Origin: CAZGUH01 sp964529005 | GTDB lineage: Bacteria; Actinomycetota; Acidimicrobiia; Acidimicrobiales; Ilumatobacteraceae | Length of the DNA: 20,377 bases | Assembly: GCA_964529005.1 (NCBI GenBank) | Contig: CAZGUH010000059.1 | Location: forward strand, 1 to 20,377 | Direction of reading: 5' to 3' | Shown: in pieces, positions 1 to 7,352 of the stretch | Position numbering within the stretch: position 1 is the stretch's first letter | Layout: each line of letters starts with the position of its first letter | Program-made: the position numbers and the translations under genes | The notes under the pieces: model-generated | The model's input: the letters and a program-made list of their open reading frames with translations, nothing else | What the model was told of the DNA's origin: nothing | Database searches by the model: none

Positions 1-56
1 TGACAATCCGACGAGATCACCACATACCGATCGATCGCATCCCACGACACCGACAT
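1..56 (-). CDS. Amidohydrolase family protein, N-terminal fragment (runs off the left edge)
   Basis: Only the first 18 codons plus two bases lie in the window. Reading leftwards from the ATG at 56-54, the peptide begins MSVSWDAIDRYVVISSDC and the next codon starts CA, so His or Gln follows. The YVVISSDCH string is typical of the start of amidohydrolase-2 (ACMSD-like) metal-dependent hydrolases, where the Asp/His region joins the metal site. A purine-rich ribosome site (GAGGGGG) sits about six bases upstream. It lies 132 bases beyond the dppC-like stop on the same strand, so it may be the last gene of the P450/ALDH/permease run, or have its own promoter in the C- and A-rich stretch 57-188, where I see no clear promoter or terminator. 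Identification rests on the short motif only. Confidence 0.62.
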   Translation of the reverse strand, partial: MSVSWDAIDRYVVISSDC

Positions 57-188
57 CACGAACCCCCTCACCCACGACACACCCACGACGAGGCCGACAG
101 ACAACCCACACCGATCGTACGAACACCACGACCCACCTGGTTGTCCCCCATACCGCTCAGCGAGATGTCGCCAGCGGAGGCGGGAGGA

Positions 189-1088
189 TCAAAGGCGGGA
201 CTCGCGGAACTGGAAGCGCTTCTGAAGCCGCTCGCCCACCACGTAGATGCTGAGCACCGAGATGAACATCACGGCGGATGGGACGAACGGGATCAGCGGA
301 TCGGTCTCGAGGTCTGGGCGGCCGGCGGCGATCATCGCCCCCCAACTCGGACTCGGTGGCGGGACGCCGACACCGAGGAAGCTCAGCGCGCCTTCGGCGA
401 CGATCACGAGCCCGATCAGCAACACGGCGTAGGCAGCGAGCGCCGGAACGACGTTCGGGACGACGTCGATCACGACGATGCGCCGCCGGCGGGTCCCGAG
501 CACGCGTGCCGCCGACACGAACGTCTGTTCGGACACCGTCAGCGATTGCGCCCGTGCGAGGCGGATGAACGGCGCCAGGGTGAGCAGCGCGAGGCCGAAC
601 GTCAGCGTCACCAGGTTGCGGCCGAAGATCGTCGTCATCGCCATCAGCAGCACGAGGCCGGGGATCGAGAGCATCGCGTCGACGACGATCGACACGACGC
701 GATCGAAGCCGCCGCGGATGAACCCCGCGGCCACGCCGATCGCCCCGCCCACCACCATGCCGACCGCGACCGACAGCAGGCCGAGCAGCAGCGACGGGCG
801 AGCGCCCCACACCACGCGGGCGAGCAGGTCGCGGCCGGACGCGTCGGTGCCGAACGGGTGTGACCACGACGGGCCTTCACGCAGGTGGGCGAAGTCCTGG
901 TAGAGGTGATCCTTGAGCGGCAGCACGGGCGCCAGCACGGCGCCGAGGATCAGCAGGGTCAGCCAGATCGCGGCGGCCCACTCGATCACCGACAGGTGGA
1001 CGCGCCGCGACGCGCGGGCGGCGGCGGCAACGGTCCGCGGGACGGTCTGGCCACCGTCGAGGCCGATCGCAGGGTCAACCAGCGCCAC
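189..1088 (-). CDS. ABC transporter permease, DppC/OppC type
   Basis: Inner-membrane subunit of a peptide/nickel/opine-class ABC importer. The 299-residue product has a short cytoplasmic N-terminus, a first membrane span around residues 37-55, a loop containing HPFGTDASGRD (typical of DppC N-terminal regions), then five further hydrophobic spans. The coupling loop contains the family signature EGALSFLGVGVPPPSPSWG near residue 235. Length is normal for the family. The GTG start at 1088 overlaps the end of the upstream permease by 14 bases and has a GAGG ribosome site, so the two permeases are translated together. Partner ATPases are encoded divergently about 4 kb away (5176-7277). A periplasmic binding protein is not seen, so the ligand is unknown; peptide, glycoside or another organic solute are all possible. 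Confidence 0.93.
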   Translation of the reverse strand: MALVDPAIGLDGGQTVPRTVAAAARASRRVHLSVIEWAAAIWLTLLILGAVLAPVLPLKDHLYQDFAHLREGPSWSHPFGTDASGRDLLARVVWGARPSLLLGLLSVAVGMVVGGAIGVAAGFIRGGFDRVVSIVVDAMLSIPGLVLLMAMTTIFGRNLVTLTFGLALLTLAPFIRLARAQSLTVSEQTFVSAARVLGTRRRRIVVIDVVPNVVPALAAYAVLLIGLVIVAEGALSFLGVGVPPPSPSWGAMIAAGRPDLETDPLIPFVPSAVMFISVLSIYVVGERLQKRFQFRESRL

Positions 1089-2124
1089 GGCGAATCCTCG
1101 GATCGAGAATGCGGTACAACACGTCGACCAGGGCGTTGATCACCACGTACGCCACGGCGACGACCAGCACGACTCCCTGGAGCGCGGTGATGTCGCGCCG
1201 CCCGATCGCGAGCACGAGCATCTGGCCGATCCCCGGGATCGCGAACAACGCCTCGACGATCACGGCGCCGCCGACGAGGCGTGCGATGTTGAGGCCGGCC
1301 AGCGTCACCAACGACAGCGACGACGGTCGCAGCGCGTGGAACAGCAGCACCCGGCGTTCGGGGATGCCCTTGGCGATCGCGACGTCGACGTAGTCCTGCT
1401 GCAACGTCTGGACGAGGTCGGCGCGCAGCGTCCGCGCGTACACGGCGACCTCACCGATCGCGATCGTGGCGACCGGGAGCACCATGGTCTTGAGGTTCGC
1501 CCACACGCCGTCCTCGCTCAACCGTTTGAACCCGGTCGCGGGGAACCAGCCGAGCTTCAGCGCGAACAGGAAGATCAGCAGGAAGCCGACGATGAAGTTG
1601 GGGATCGTCATCATCCCGATGACGATCCCGCTGCCCGCGCGGTCGGTCTTCGATCCGGGCCGCCGGGCGAGAAGGATCCCGACCGGGATGGCCAGCGCGA
1701 GGCTGACGATCTGCGCCGCGGCCATGATCTCCAGGCTCACCGGCAGGCGCCGGGCGATCTGGTCCCAGACGTCGGTGCCGTCGGTGATCGACTCGCCGAG
1801 ATCGCCGCGCACCACGTCGCCCATCCAACTCAGGTACCGGCTGACCAGCGGCTGGTCGAGCTTCATCGCCCGGCGCAGGTCCGCGAGCTGGTCCGGCGTC
1901 GCCTGCGGACCGAGGAGCTGGCCGGCGGCGTCGCCGGGCAGCGAGTTGAACAACACGAACGTCAGCAGCGAGACAACGAACAGGACGACGACGATGTGCA
2001 GCAGGCGGCCGCCGATGGCGACGGCCATCGACCAGGCCGCGTCCCGACGCCCGTGCGCGCGCGGGGCACGCGGCGCGGCCACGACGCGGTCGGGACGCTG
2101 CGCCACCGCTGTCACGCGGTCCAT
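1075..2124 (-). CDS. ABC transporter permease, DppB/OppB type
   Basis: Second membrane subunit of the Dpp/Opp-class importer. After a basic N-terminal tail comes a first span (LHIVVVLFVVSLLTFVLF), then the very characteristic DppB segment LPGDAAGQLLG, a helix matching LRRAMKLDQPLVSRYLSWM, and GDLGESI. The C-terminal half holds the remaining spans and the permease coupling loop (ARTLRADLVQTLQQDYVDVA through KGIPERRVLLFHALRPSSL), ending VDVLYRILDPRIRRGAG. The start is uncertain: ATG at 2124 gives 349 residues, close to the family norm. The frame stays open upstream to a GTG at 2217, which adds 31 arginine- and proline-rich residues unlike other DppB proteins. No strong ribosome site marks either. 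It is followed with a 14-base overlap by the DppC-type gene. Confidence 0.92.
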   Translation of the reverse strand: MDRVTAVAQRPDRVVAAPRAPRAHGRRDAAWSMAVAIGGRLLHIVVVLFVVSLLTFVLFNSLPGDAAGQLLGPQATPDQLADLRRAMKLDQPLVSRYLSWMGDVVRGDLGESITDGTDVWDQIARRLPVSLEIMAAAQIVSLALAIPVGILLARRPGSKTDRAGSGIVIGMMTIPNFIVGFLLIFLFALKLGWFPATGFKRLSEDGVWANLKTMVLPVATIAIGEVAVYARTLRADLVQTLQQDYVDVAIAKGIPERRVLLFHALRPSSLSLVTLAGLNIARLVGGAVIVEALFAIPGIGQMLVLAIGRRDITALQGVVLVVAVAYVVINALVDVLYRILDPRIRRGAG

Positions 2125-2230
2125 CCGTCGATTGCCCGCCGGCCCTTGCGGTGCCGGACCCCATCGCTCGCAGCTCTCAACGCGCTCCCTGCCGGGACCC
2201 CTCGGCGCCGCGACCACCCCTGACGTGTCG

Positions 2231-2247
2231 CGGCGTTCCCCACGCCG
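2231..2247. repeat. Small hairpin in the ALDH-permease gap
   Basis: CGGCGT and ACGCCG form a perfect 6-bp stem around a 5-base TCCCC loop, between the aldehyde dehydrogenase stop and the permease start. The 10-mer CGCGGCGTTC also occurs twice here (2229-2238 and at about 2265-2274). No U-tract follows on the minus strand. It could weaken read-through from P450/ALDH into the permeases, or be chance in GC-rich DNA. Confidence 0.3.
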
Positions 2248-2272
2248 ACCATAGGGACTCCGGCCGCGGCGT

Positions 2273-3775
2273 TCAAGGCTCTCTCGCGATCGCCGCCGGC
2301 GTCGAGAACGTCAGGGACTTCGTCTCCAGGTACTGCTCGAAGCCTTCGACGCCGTTCTGGCGGCCGACGCCGCTCTGCTTGTAACCGCCGAACGGGACCG
2401 GCCCCCCGTAGGCGTTCCATCCGATCGAGACACCGCCGGCGCGCACGCGGCGGGCCACGGCGAGTCCGCGCTCGGCGTTCGTGGTGCTGATCCCTGCCGA
2501 CAACCCGTAGATCGAGTCGTTGGCGATGCGCACCGCGTCGTCGTCGTCCTCGTAGGGCGTGACCGTCAGGACCGGGCCGAAGATCTCCTCCTGCGCGATC
2601 CGCATCGAGTTGTCGACGTCGAGGAACACCGTCGGCTCGACGTAGTACCCCTTCGGGAGGTGCGTGGGCACGCCTCCCCCGAGCAGCAGCCGAGCGCCGC
2701 TCGCGACGCCGTCGCGGATGTAGCCGAGCACGCGCTCGCGCTGGCGCTCGCTGATCAGCGGGCCCATCACGTTCGCCGGGTCGGTCGGGTCGCCGTACCC
2801 GATGCGGCCGAACGCGTCGGCGAGGATCGGGATGCATTCGTCGTAGCGCGACCGCGGCACCAGCAGGCGGGTCAGCAGCGCGCACCCCTGACCGGCGTGG
2901 ACGCACACCATCGTGGAGATCGGCAGCACCGCGGCGAGGTCGGCGTCGTCGAGGACGATGTGCGCCGACTTCCCGCCGAGCTCCAGGAACGTGCGCTTGA
3001 CCGTCGCCGCCGCGATCGCGGCGATGCGCCGCCCCGTCGCCGTCGAGCCGGTGAACGAGACCGCGTCGACGCGCGGGTCCGCCACGAGCCGCTCGGCGAC
3101 GGTGTCGTCCGACGTGGTGACGACGTTGACGACACCGCTCGGGATGTCGGTCGACTCGGCGATGATCCGTCCCAAGCGGGTGGCGTTGAACGGCGAATCG
3201 GCCGCAGGCTTGAGGATCACCGCGCATCCCGTGGCGAGCGTCGCGACCAGCTTGGTGAGGGCGATCTCGAACGGGAAGTTCCACGGCGTGATCGCGGCCA
3301 CGACGCCGACCGGCTCCTTGGCCACGAGCGCCCGCCCGGCGCCCGGCTGATCGAGGACGACGCGGTCCCAGGCGTACGAGTCGATCAGCTCCAGCGGGAA
3401 GTCGAATCCGTGGTCGATGGGCCCGTCGACCTGCGACCCGTGCGTCTTCGGCGGGCAGCCGATCTCGGCGACGAGCTCGGCGCGGATCGCTTCCCGCTCG
3501 GCGGTGAGCGCGTCACGCAGCTGCTCCAGACAGCGCTTGCGGAGCGCGCGGTCGGCCGACCAGCCTCCGTCGTCGAAGGCGGCGCGCGCCGCGGCGATCG
3601 CCCGATCCATGTCCTCCGGACCGGCGTCGGCGACCTCGCCGATCACGTCCTCGGTGGCGGGGTTGCGGTCGACGAACGTCCGGCCCGTGGCGGCGTGGAC
3701 GAGCTCGCCGCCGATCAGCATGCGCTGCTCGCTTCCGAGAGCGGCGGCGTCGAGCACAGCAGCCGGTCCGTTCAT
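2273..3775 (-). CDS. NAD(P)-dependent aldehyde dehydrogenase
   Basis: Cytoplasmic aldehyde dehydrogenase superfamily enzyme that oxidises an aldehyde to a carboxylic acid with NAD(P)+. The 500-residue product has the usual family length. Visible landmarks are TPWNFPFE (163-170) and KPAADSP in the cofactor-binding domain, FTGST (241-245), the general-base glutamate in ELGGK (Glu265), the catalytic cysteine in GQGCALLTR (Cys298), EEIFGPVL, and PFGGYKQSG near the C-terminus. The start at 3775 was chosen because its ATG overlaps the P450 stop as ATGA; an upstream extension in the same frame would lie inside the P450 gene. Coupling with the P450 suggests consecutive oxidation of one substrate: hydroxylation by the P450, alcohol oxidation by a dehydrogenase (two SDRs lie across the divergent promoter), then aldehyde to acid. 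The substrate is not evident. Confidence 0.95.
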   Translation of the reverse strand: MNGPAAVLDAAALGSEQRMLIGGELVHAATGRTFVDRNPATEDVIGEVADAGPEDMDRAIAAARAAFDDGGWSADRALRKRCLEQLRDALTAEREAIRAELVAEIGCPPKTHGSQVDGPIDHGFDFPLELIDSYAWDRVVLDQPGAGRALVAKEPVGVVAAITPWNFPFEIALTKLVATLATGCAVILKPAADSPFNATRLGRIIAESTDIPSGVVNVVTTSDDTVAERLVADPRVDAVSFTGSTATGRRIAAIAAATVKRTFLELGGKSAHIVLDDADLAAVLPISTMVCVHAGQGCALLTRLLVPRSRYDECIPILADAFGRIGYGDPTDPANVMGPLISERQRERVLGYIRDGVASGARLLLGGGVPTHLPKGYYVEPTVFLDVDNSMRIAQEEIFGPVLTVTPYEDDDDAVRIANDSIYGLSAGISTTNAERGLAVARRVRAGGVSIGWNAYGGPVPFGGYKQSGVGRQNGVEGFEQYLETKSLTFSTPAAIAREP

Positions 3776-5037
3776 GCCACGTGGAGGGGGACGGACGAGT
3801 AGCCGCGAACGTGGCTCGTGTGGACCGGGACGAGCTCGGCGGGGTCGATCTCCCACCGCGGGAAGCGCCGCAGCAGCTCCGCGAGCGCGATGCGTGCCTC
3901 CAGGCGCGCCAACGAGACCCCCAGGCAGAAGTGCGGACCGACGCCGAACGCGAGATGCCGGGTGATCGTGCGGCAGACGTCGAAGCGGTCCGGGTCGACG
4001 AACTCGCGCTCGTCGCGCCCAGCGCTGCCGTTGAGCAGCAGGAGCTTCGAGCCGGCGGGGATCGTCTCACCGCAGAACTGCACGTCGCGCTCGACCCACC
4101 GCCCATTGACCGGCGACGGCGCCTCGTAGCGCAACAGCTCCTCGACCGCGTTCGGGATCAGGCCGGGGTCGGCGACGAGCAGGTCGCGCTGATCCGGGTT
4201 GTCGTGCAGGATGACGGCCGCGAAGCTGAGCAGCCGAGCGACGGTCTCCACCCCGGCGCCGGCGAGATGGCTCATCCACGTCAGCACCTCGGTCGTCGTC
4301 AACGGCCGCGGTCCGCTCCCGTCGTCGACCTCGGCGTGGAGGAGGAACGACAGCACGTCGTCGCGCGGCGCCACACGGCGCTGGGCGGCGGCCTCGTGGA
4401 AGTCGGTCAGCGCGACGAACTGCTCCAGCTGCGGGTTGCCGTACGACTCGTAGTCCTCGCCTTCGGCGACGCCTTCGACGGCCGGCCCGCTGTGCGGTCC
4501 GTCCTCGTCGATGTGGTGCCCGGCGTCGAACATGCGGCGGATCGCGTCCTCGCTCCCCTCCCCCAGCCCGAGCAACGAGCACATGACGACCGCGGGGAGG
4601 ACACCACCGAAGTCGTCGACGGCGTCGAAGCTCTCCCGACCGACCTGCGCATCGAGCAGGCGCGAGGCGACCTCGGTGACCCGCGCCTCGAGGTCGGCGA
4701 TCCGGCGCGGGGTGAACAACCGGTGGACGAGCCCGCGCAGCCAGACGTGCTCGGGCGCGTCCGAGAACAGCAGGATGCCCTTGTAGAAGCCCTTCTGCTC
4801 GAGCATGTAGTTGAGCACGGTCCCGTGGCCCGAGGTCAGGTCGGCCGCGTTGCGCGACGCCGTGTAGACGTCCTCGAACCGCGACAGCGCGTAGAAGTCG
4901 TAGCGCTCGTTGTAGTACAGCGGCCGCTCGTCGCGCAGGCGCTTCCAGACCGCGTGCACGTTGGCGTCGATCTCGTAGTCGAACGGGTCGTAGTACACCT
5001 CGGTGTCACCGAGGGCCGTCGCTGCGCCCTTGGTCAT
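3772..5037 (-). CDS. Cytochrome P450 monooxygenase
   Basis: Soluble bacterial P450 (421 residues) that inserts one oxygen atom into an organic substrate using electrons from separate redox partners. The haem-ligand loop FGVGPHFCLGVSLAR puts the proximal cysteine at residue 371. The K-helix ExxR is seen in EELLRYEAPSPV, and the I-helix oxygen-activation segment reads LAGAGVETV in place of the usual AGxET/AGHDTT-like string. The ATG at 5037 was chosen because AGGAGGT lies just upstream; a longer frame to 5133 has no support. It is the first gene of the leftward run and is coupled to the aldehyde dehydrogenase by an ATGA overlap. No ferredoxin or ferredoxin reductase gene is in the window, so electron donors must be encoded elsewhere. 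Subfamily and substrate cannot be assigned by eye. Confidence 0.96.
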   Translation of the reverse strand: MTKGAATALGDTEVYYDPFDYEIDANVHAVWKRLRDERPLYYNERYDFYALSRFEDVYTASRNAADLTSGHGTVLNYMLEQKGFYKGILLFSDAPEHVWLRGLVHRLFTPRRIADLEARVTEVASRLLDAQVGRESFDAVDDFGGVLPAVVMCSLLGLGEGSEDAIRRMFDAGHHIDEDGPHSGPAVEGVAEGEDYESYGNPQLEQFVALTDFHEAAAQRRVAPRDDVLSFLLHAEVDDGSGPRPLTTTEVLTWMSHLAGAGVETVARLLSFAAVILHDNPDQRDLLVADPGLIPNAVEELLRYEAPSPVNGRWVERDVQFCGETIPAGSKLLLLNGSAGRDEREFVDPDRFDVCRTITRHLAFGVGPHFCLGVSLARLEARIALAELLRRFPRWEIDPAELVPVHTSHVRGYSSVPLHVA

Positions 5038-5175
5038 CCGACCTCCTCTGCGATGCTCGGGCAGACCACGACGAATTCTGCGCGGGCGGCGCCGGGCGCG
5101 AGCCGCCGACGTCCCGCTGACCGGGATCGACATGGTCGCCGCCGTTCGCCAGCCGATCTACAGTCGAGGCGCGCC
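5038..5175. promoter_or_regulatory. Divergent promoter region between P450 and dppD-like gene
   Basis: This 138-base gap separates the leftward P450 run from the rightward ABC-ATPase run and must hold promoters for both. The P450 has a strong ribosome site (AGGAGGT at about 5041-5047). On the plus strand TACAGT at 5159-5164 fits an actinobacterial TANNNT -10 box and would give a very short leader before the ATG at 5176, but no convincing TTGAC-like -35 box is at the right distance. No clear long palindrome was found. Confidence 0.4.
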
Positions 5176-6273
5176 ATGGACACTTCCCATGACCACTGGA
5201 CCACAGCCGTCGAGCACCAGTCGGGTCCGGTCGACCCCCTGCTCGCGGTCCGCGACCTGAAGGTCCACTTCCGCCTCGGCGACCAGGTCGTCCGTGCCGT
5301 CGACGGGGTGTCGTTCGATCTCGAGGCCGGACGGGCCTTCGGGCTCGTCGGCGAGTCGGGCTGCGGCAAGTCGGTGCTGACGCGCTCGGTGATGCGGCTC
5401 AACATGCCGTCGCACGCGACGGTCTCCGGCTCGACGGTGTTCGACGGGCAGGATCTGTCGACGATGCAGCGTGCCGACCTGCGGCGGCTGTGGGGCCGCG
5501 ACATCGCTCTCGTGCCGCAGAACCCGCTCTCGGCGCTGAACCCGGTCGTCAAGGTCGGTCGCCAGCTCACCGAGCACATCCGCCACCATCTCGGCGCGCA
5601 CAGGGCGGACGCCGCGCGGCGGGGGCTCGACCTCCTCGAGAACGTCCGCATCGCCGAGCCTCGGCGCTGCTTCGAGAGCTACCCGCACCAACTCTCCGGC
5701 GGCATGCGCCAACGTGTGTGCATCGCGATGGCGATCGCATGCGGCGCCCGGCTGCTGCTCGCCGACGAGCCGACGACCGCGCTCGACGTGACGGTGCAGC
5801 ACGAGATCCTCGGGCTCCTGACGCGTCAGCAGCGCGAGCGCGCGATGTCGATGGTGCTCGTCACCCACGATCTCGGGGTCGTCGCCGGGCGAACCGACGA
5901 GACGGCCGTGATGTACGCCGGGCGCATCGTCGAGCAAGCGCCGACGCCGGAGCTGTTCTCGGCGCCGCGGCATCCCTACACGGTCGCGCTGCTCGCATCC
6001 ATCCCCCACCTGTCCGACCCGGCAGGCCGCGAGCTCGCCACGATCGAAGGCCGCCCACCGGTGCTCGGCCAACCGGAGGTCGGCTGCGCGTTCGCGGCGC
6101 GCTGCCCGTCCGCGCAGCCGCGCTGCACCGAGGAATCCCCGCCGCTCGAACCGACCGGGCCCGGTCACGTCGTGGCGTGCTGGTACCCCGCCGAGGCGCC
6201 CGTCGCGGTCGCGTCGCCCGCGCCGCCGCGCGGGGTGGCCACCTCGTCCGCCGCCGGCTCGGGGTGGACCTGA
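5176..6273 (+). CDS. ABC transporter ATP-binding protein, DppD/OppD type
   Basis: First of two cytoplasmic ATPases of the Dpp/Opp-class importer. In the 365-residue product, Walker A is GESGCGKS (59-66), the Q-loop glutamine is in VPQNPLSALNP, the signature is LSGGMRQR (173-180), Walker B is LLLADEPT (Glu198) and the switch histidine is in VTHDLG (His231). The C-terminal oligopeptide-transporter domain carries cysteines at 304, 310, 317 and 335 (GCAFAARCP...RC...AC), the arrangement that holds a [4Fe-4S] cluster in a structurally studied DppD. The ATG at 5176 was chosen because it gives the normal family N-terminus; the frame is open far upstream, but that part lies antisense to the P450. The stop overlaps the next ATG by one base (TGATG). 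Partner permeases are encoded divergently at 189-2124. Confidence 0.95.
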   Translation: MDTSHDHWTTAVEHQSGPVDPLLAVRDLKVHFRLGDQVVRAVDGVSFDLEAGRAFGLVGESGCGKSVLTRSVMRLNMPSHATVSGSTVFDGQDLSTMQRADLRRLWGRDIALVPQNPLSALNPVVKVGRQLTEHIRHHLGAHRADAARRGLDLLENVRIAEPRRCFESYPHQLSGGMRQRVCIAMAIACGARLLLADEPTTALDVTVQHEILGLLTRQQRERAMSMVLVTHDLGVVAGRTDETAVMYAGRIVEQAPTPELFSAPRHPYTVALLASIPHLSDPAGRELATIEGRPPVLGQPEVGCAFAARCPSAQPRCTEESPPLEPTGPGHVVACWYPAEAPVAVASPAPPRGVATSSAAGSGWT

Positions 6274-7277
6274 TGGCCGGCACAGGGCAGGCCCATCTGC
6301 GCGAGCGTGACGACGTCACGCTCGTCGTCGACGAGCTGGTCGTCGAGTTCCCCGGCGACCGGGGACGGACCGTGCACGCCGTCAGCGGCATCAGCTTCGA
6401 CGTCGTCGCCGGCGAGACGCTCGGCGTCGTCGGCGAATCCGGGTGCGGCAAGTCGTCGACGGGTCGTGCGATCCTCCAGCTGCCGCCGCCGACGTCGGGC
6501 CGCGTGGTGTACCGCGGCACCGACCTCACCGGGCTTGGCCGCGAGGCCATGCGGTCGATGCGCCACAGCCTCCAGATGATCTTCCAGGACCCGGTGTCGT
6601 CCTTGAACCCGCGGCGCACGATCGGCGACCTGCTGCGCGAGCCGTTGCGCGTGTGGGGCCCGTCCGACCGGGCGGCGCAGGACGCGCTCATGATCCAGAT
6701 GCTCGACGCAGTGGGCCTCGACCGCTCCGCGCTGGAGAAGCGGCCCCACCAGTTCTCGGGAGGGCAATGCCAGCGCATCGCGATCGCGCGGGCGCTGATC
6801 GTGCGGCCCGAGCTGATCATCTGCGACGAGCCGGTCTCCGCCCTGGACGTGTCGATCCAAGCGCAGATCCTCGGCATCCTGCGCGCCCTGAAGAGCGAGT
6901 TCCAGCTCACGCTCGTGTTCATCAGCCACGACCTGGCGGTGGTCAAGAACATCAGCGATCGCGTGATCGTGATGTACCTGGGGAAGATCTGCGAGGTGGG
7001 CGACCCCACCACGGTCTTCGGTTCGCCCGCGCACCCGTACACGTCCCTGCTGGTCACGTCGTCGCCTGCCGCCGACCCGGCGGCGCCAGTGGACGATCGG
7101 GTCGTCGAGGGCGTCGAACTGCCGTCTCCCCTCTCGCCTCCCTCGGGCTGCCGGTTCCGCACCCGCTGCCCGCGCGCCGACGACGTCTGCGCCACCGTGG
7201 AGCCGACGCTCACCGAGGTCGGCAGCGACCAGTTCGTCGCTTGCCACCACCCCCTCGTGGCCACCGATGCCATGTGA
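6273..7277 (+). CDS. ABC transporter ATP-binding protein, DppF/OppF type
   Basis: Second ATPase of the importer, 334 residues. It shows Walker A GESGCGKSS (54-62), Q-loop FQDPVSSLNPRRTI (103 onward), signature FSGGQCQR (161-168), Walker B LIICDEPVSALD (Glu186), switch histidine ISHD (His219) and a C-terminal cysteine motif GCRFRTRCP...C...AC like that of the DppD partner. The signature has cysteine at 166 where DppF/OppF proteins usually have arginine or glutamine. The ATG at 6273 shares its first base with the preceding TGA, so translation is coupled. A longer N-terminus is open in this frame but lies inside the DppD-type gene. The two ATPases would form the heterodimer that drives the permease pair. 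Confidence 0.95.
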   Translation: MAGTGQAHLRERDDVTLVVDELVVEFPGDRGRTVHAVSGISFDVVAGETLGVVGESGCGKSSTGRAILQLPPPTSGRVVYRGTDLTGLGREAMRSMRHSLQMIFQDPVSSLNPRRTIGDLLREPLRVWGPSDRAAQDALMIQMLDAVGLDRSALEKRPHQFSGGQCQRIAIARALIVRPELIICDEPVSALDVSIQAQILGILRALKSEFQLTLVFISHDLAVVKNISDRVIVMYLGKICEVGDPTTVFGSPAHPYTSLLVTSSPAADPAAPVDDRVVEGVELPSPLSPPSGCRFRTRCPRADDVCATVEPTLTEVGSDQFVACHHPLVATDAM

Positions 7278-7281
7278 TGCG

Positions 7282-7320
7282 CGCCCTGACGCCGCGTCCT
7301 GATCGCACGTCCTGATCTCA
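7282..7320 (+). repeat. 13-bp tandem direct repeats upstream of the SDR gene
   Basis: CGTCCTGATCGCA (7295-7307) is followed at once by CGTCCTGATCTCA (7308-7320), 12 of 13 bases identical. A weaker copy, CGCCCTGACGCCG (7282-7294), precedes them in the same 13-base register. They fill most of the 75-base gap between the DppF-type gene and the SDR and lie just before TTTGACC, a possible -35 element. A regulator-binding array or internal promoter is possible; neither is proven. Confidence 0.5.
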
Positions 7321-7352
7321 CGTTTGACCCCACATCGGAAGGAGCGCACCAC

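Noticed and set aside
913..2223. 436-codon plus-strand frame opposite the permeases
   Set aside because: It lies antisense to both permease genes and has shadow-type composition.
2112..2252. 46-codon minus-strand ATG frame between ALDH and the DppB-type permease
   Set aside because: Its product is arginine-rich with no membrane or domain signal, there is no ribosome site, and it overlaps the permease start; likely chance.
2112..3284. 390-codon minus-strand frame across the ALDH gene
   Set aside because: It is the shifted frame of the aldehyde dehydrogenase, with arginine-rich translation and no family features.
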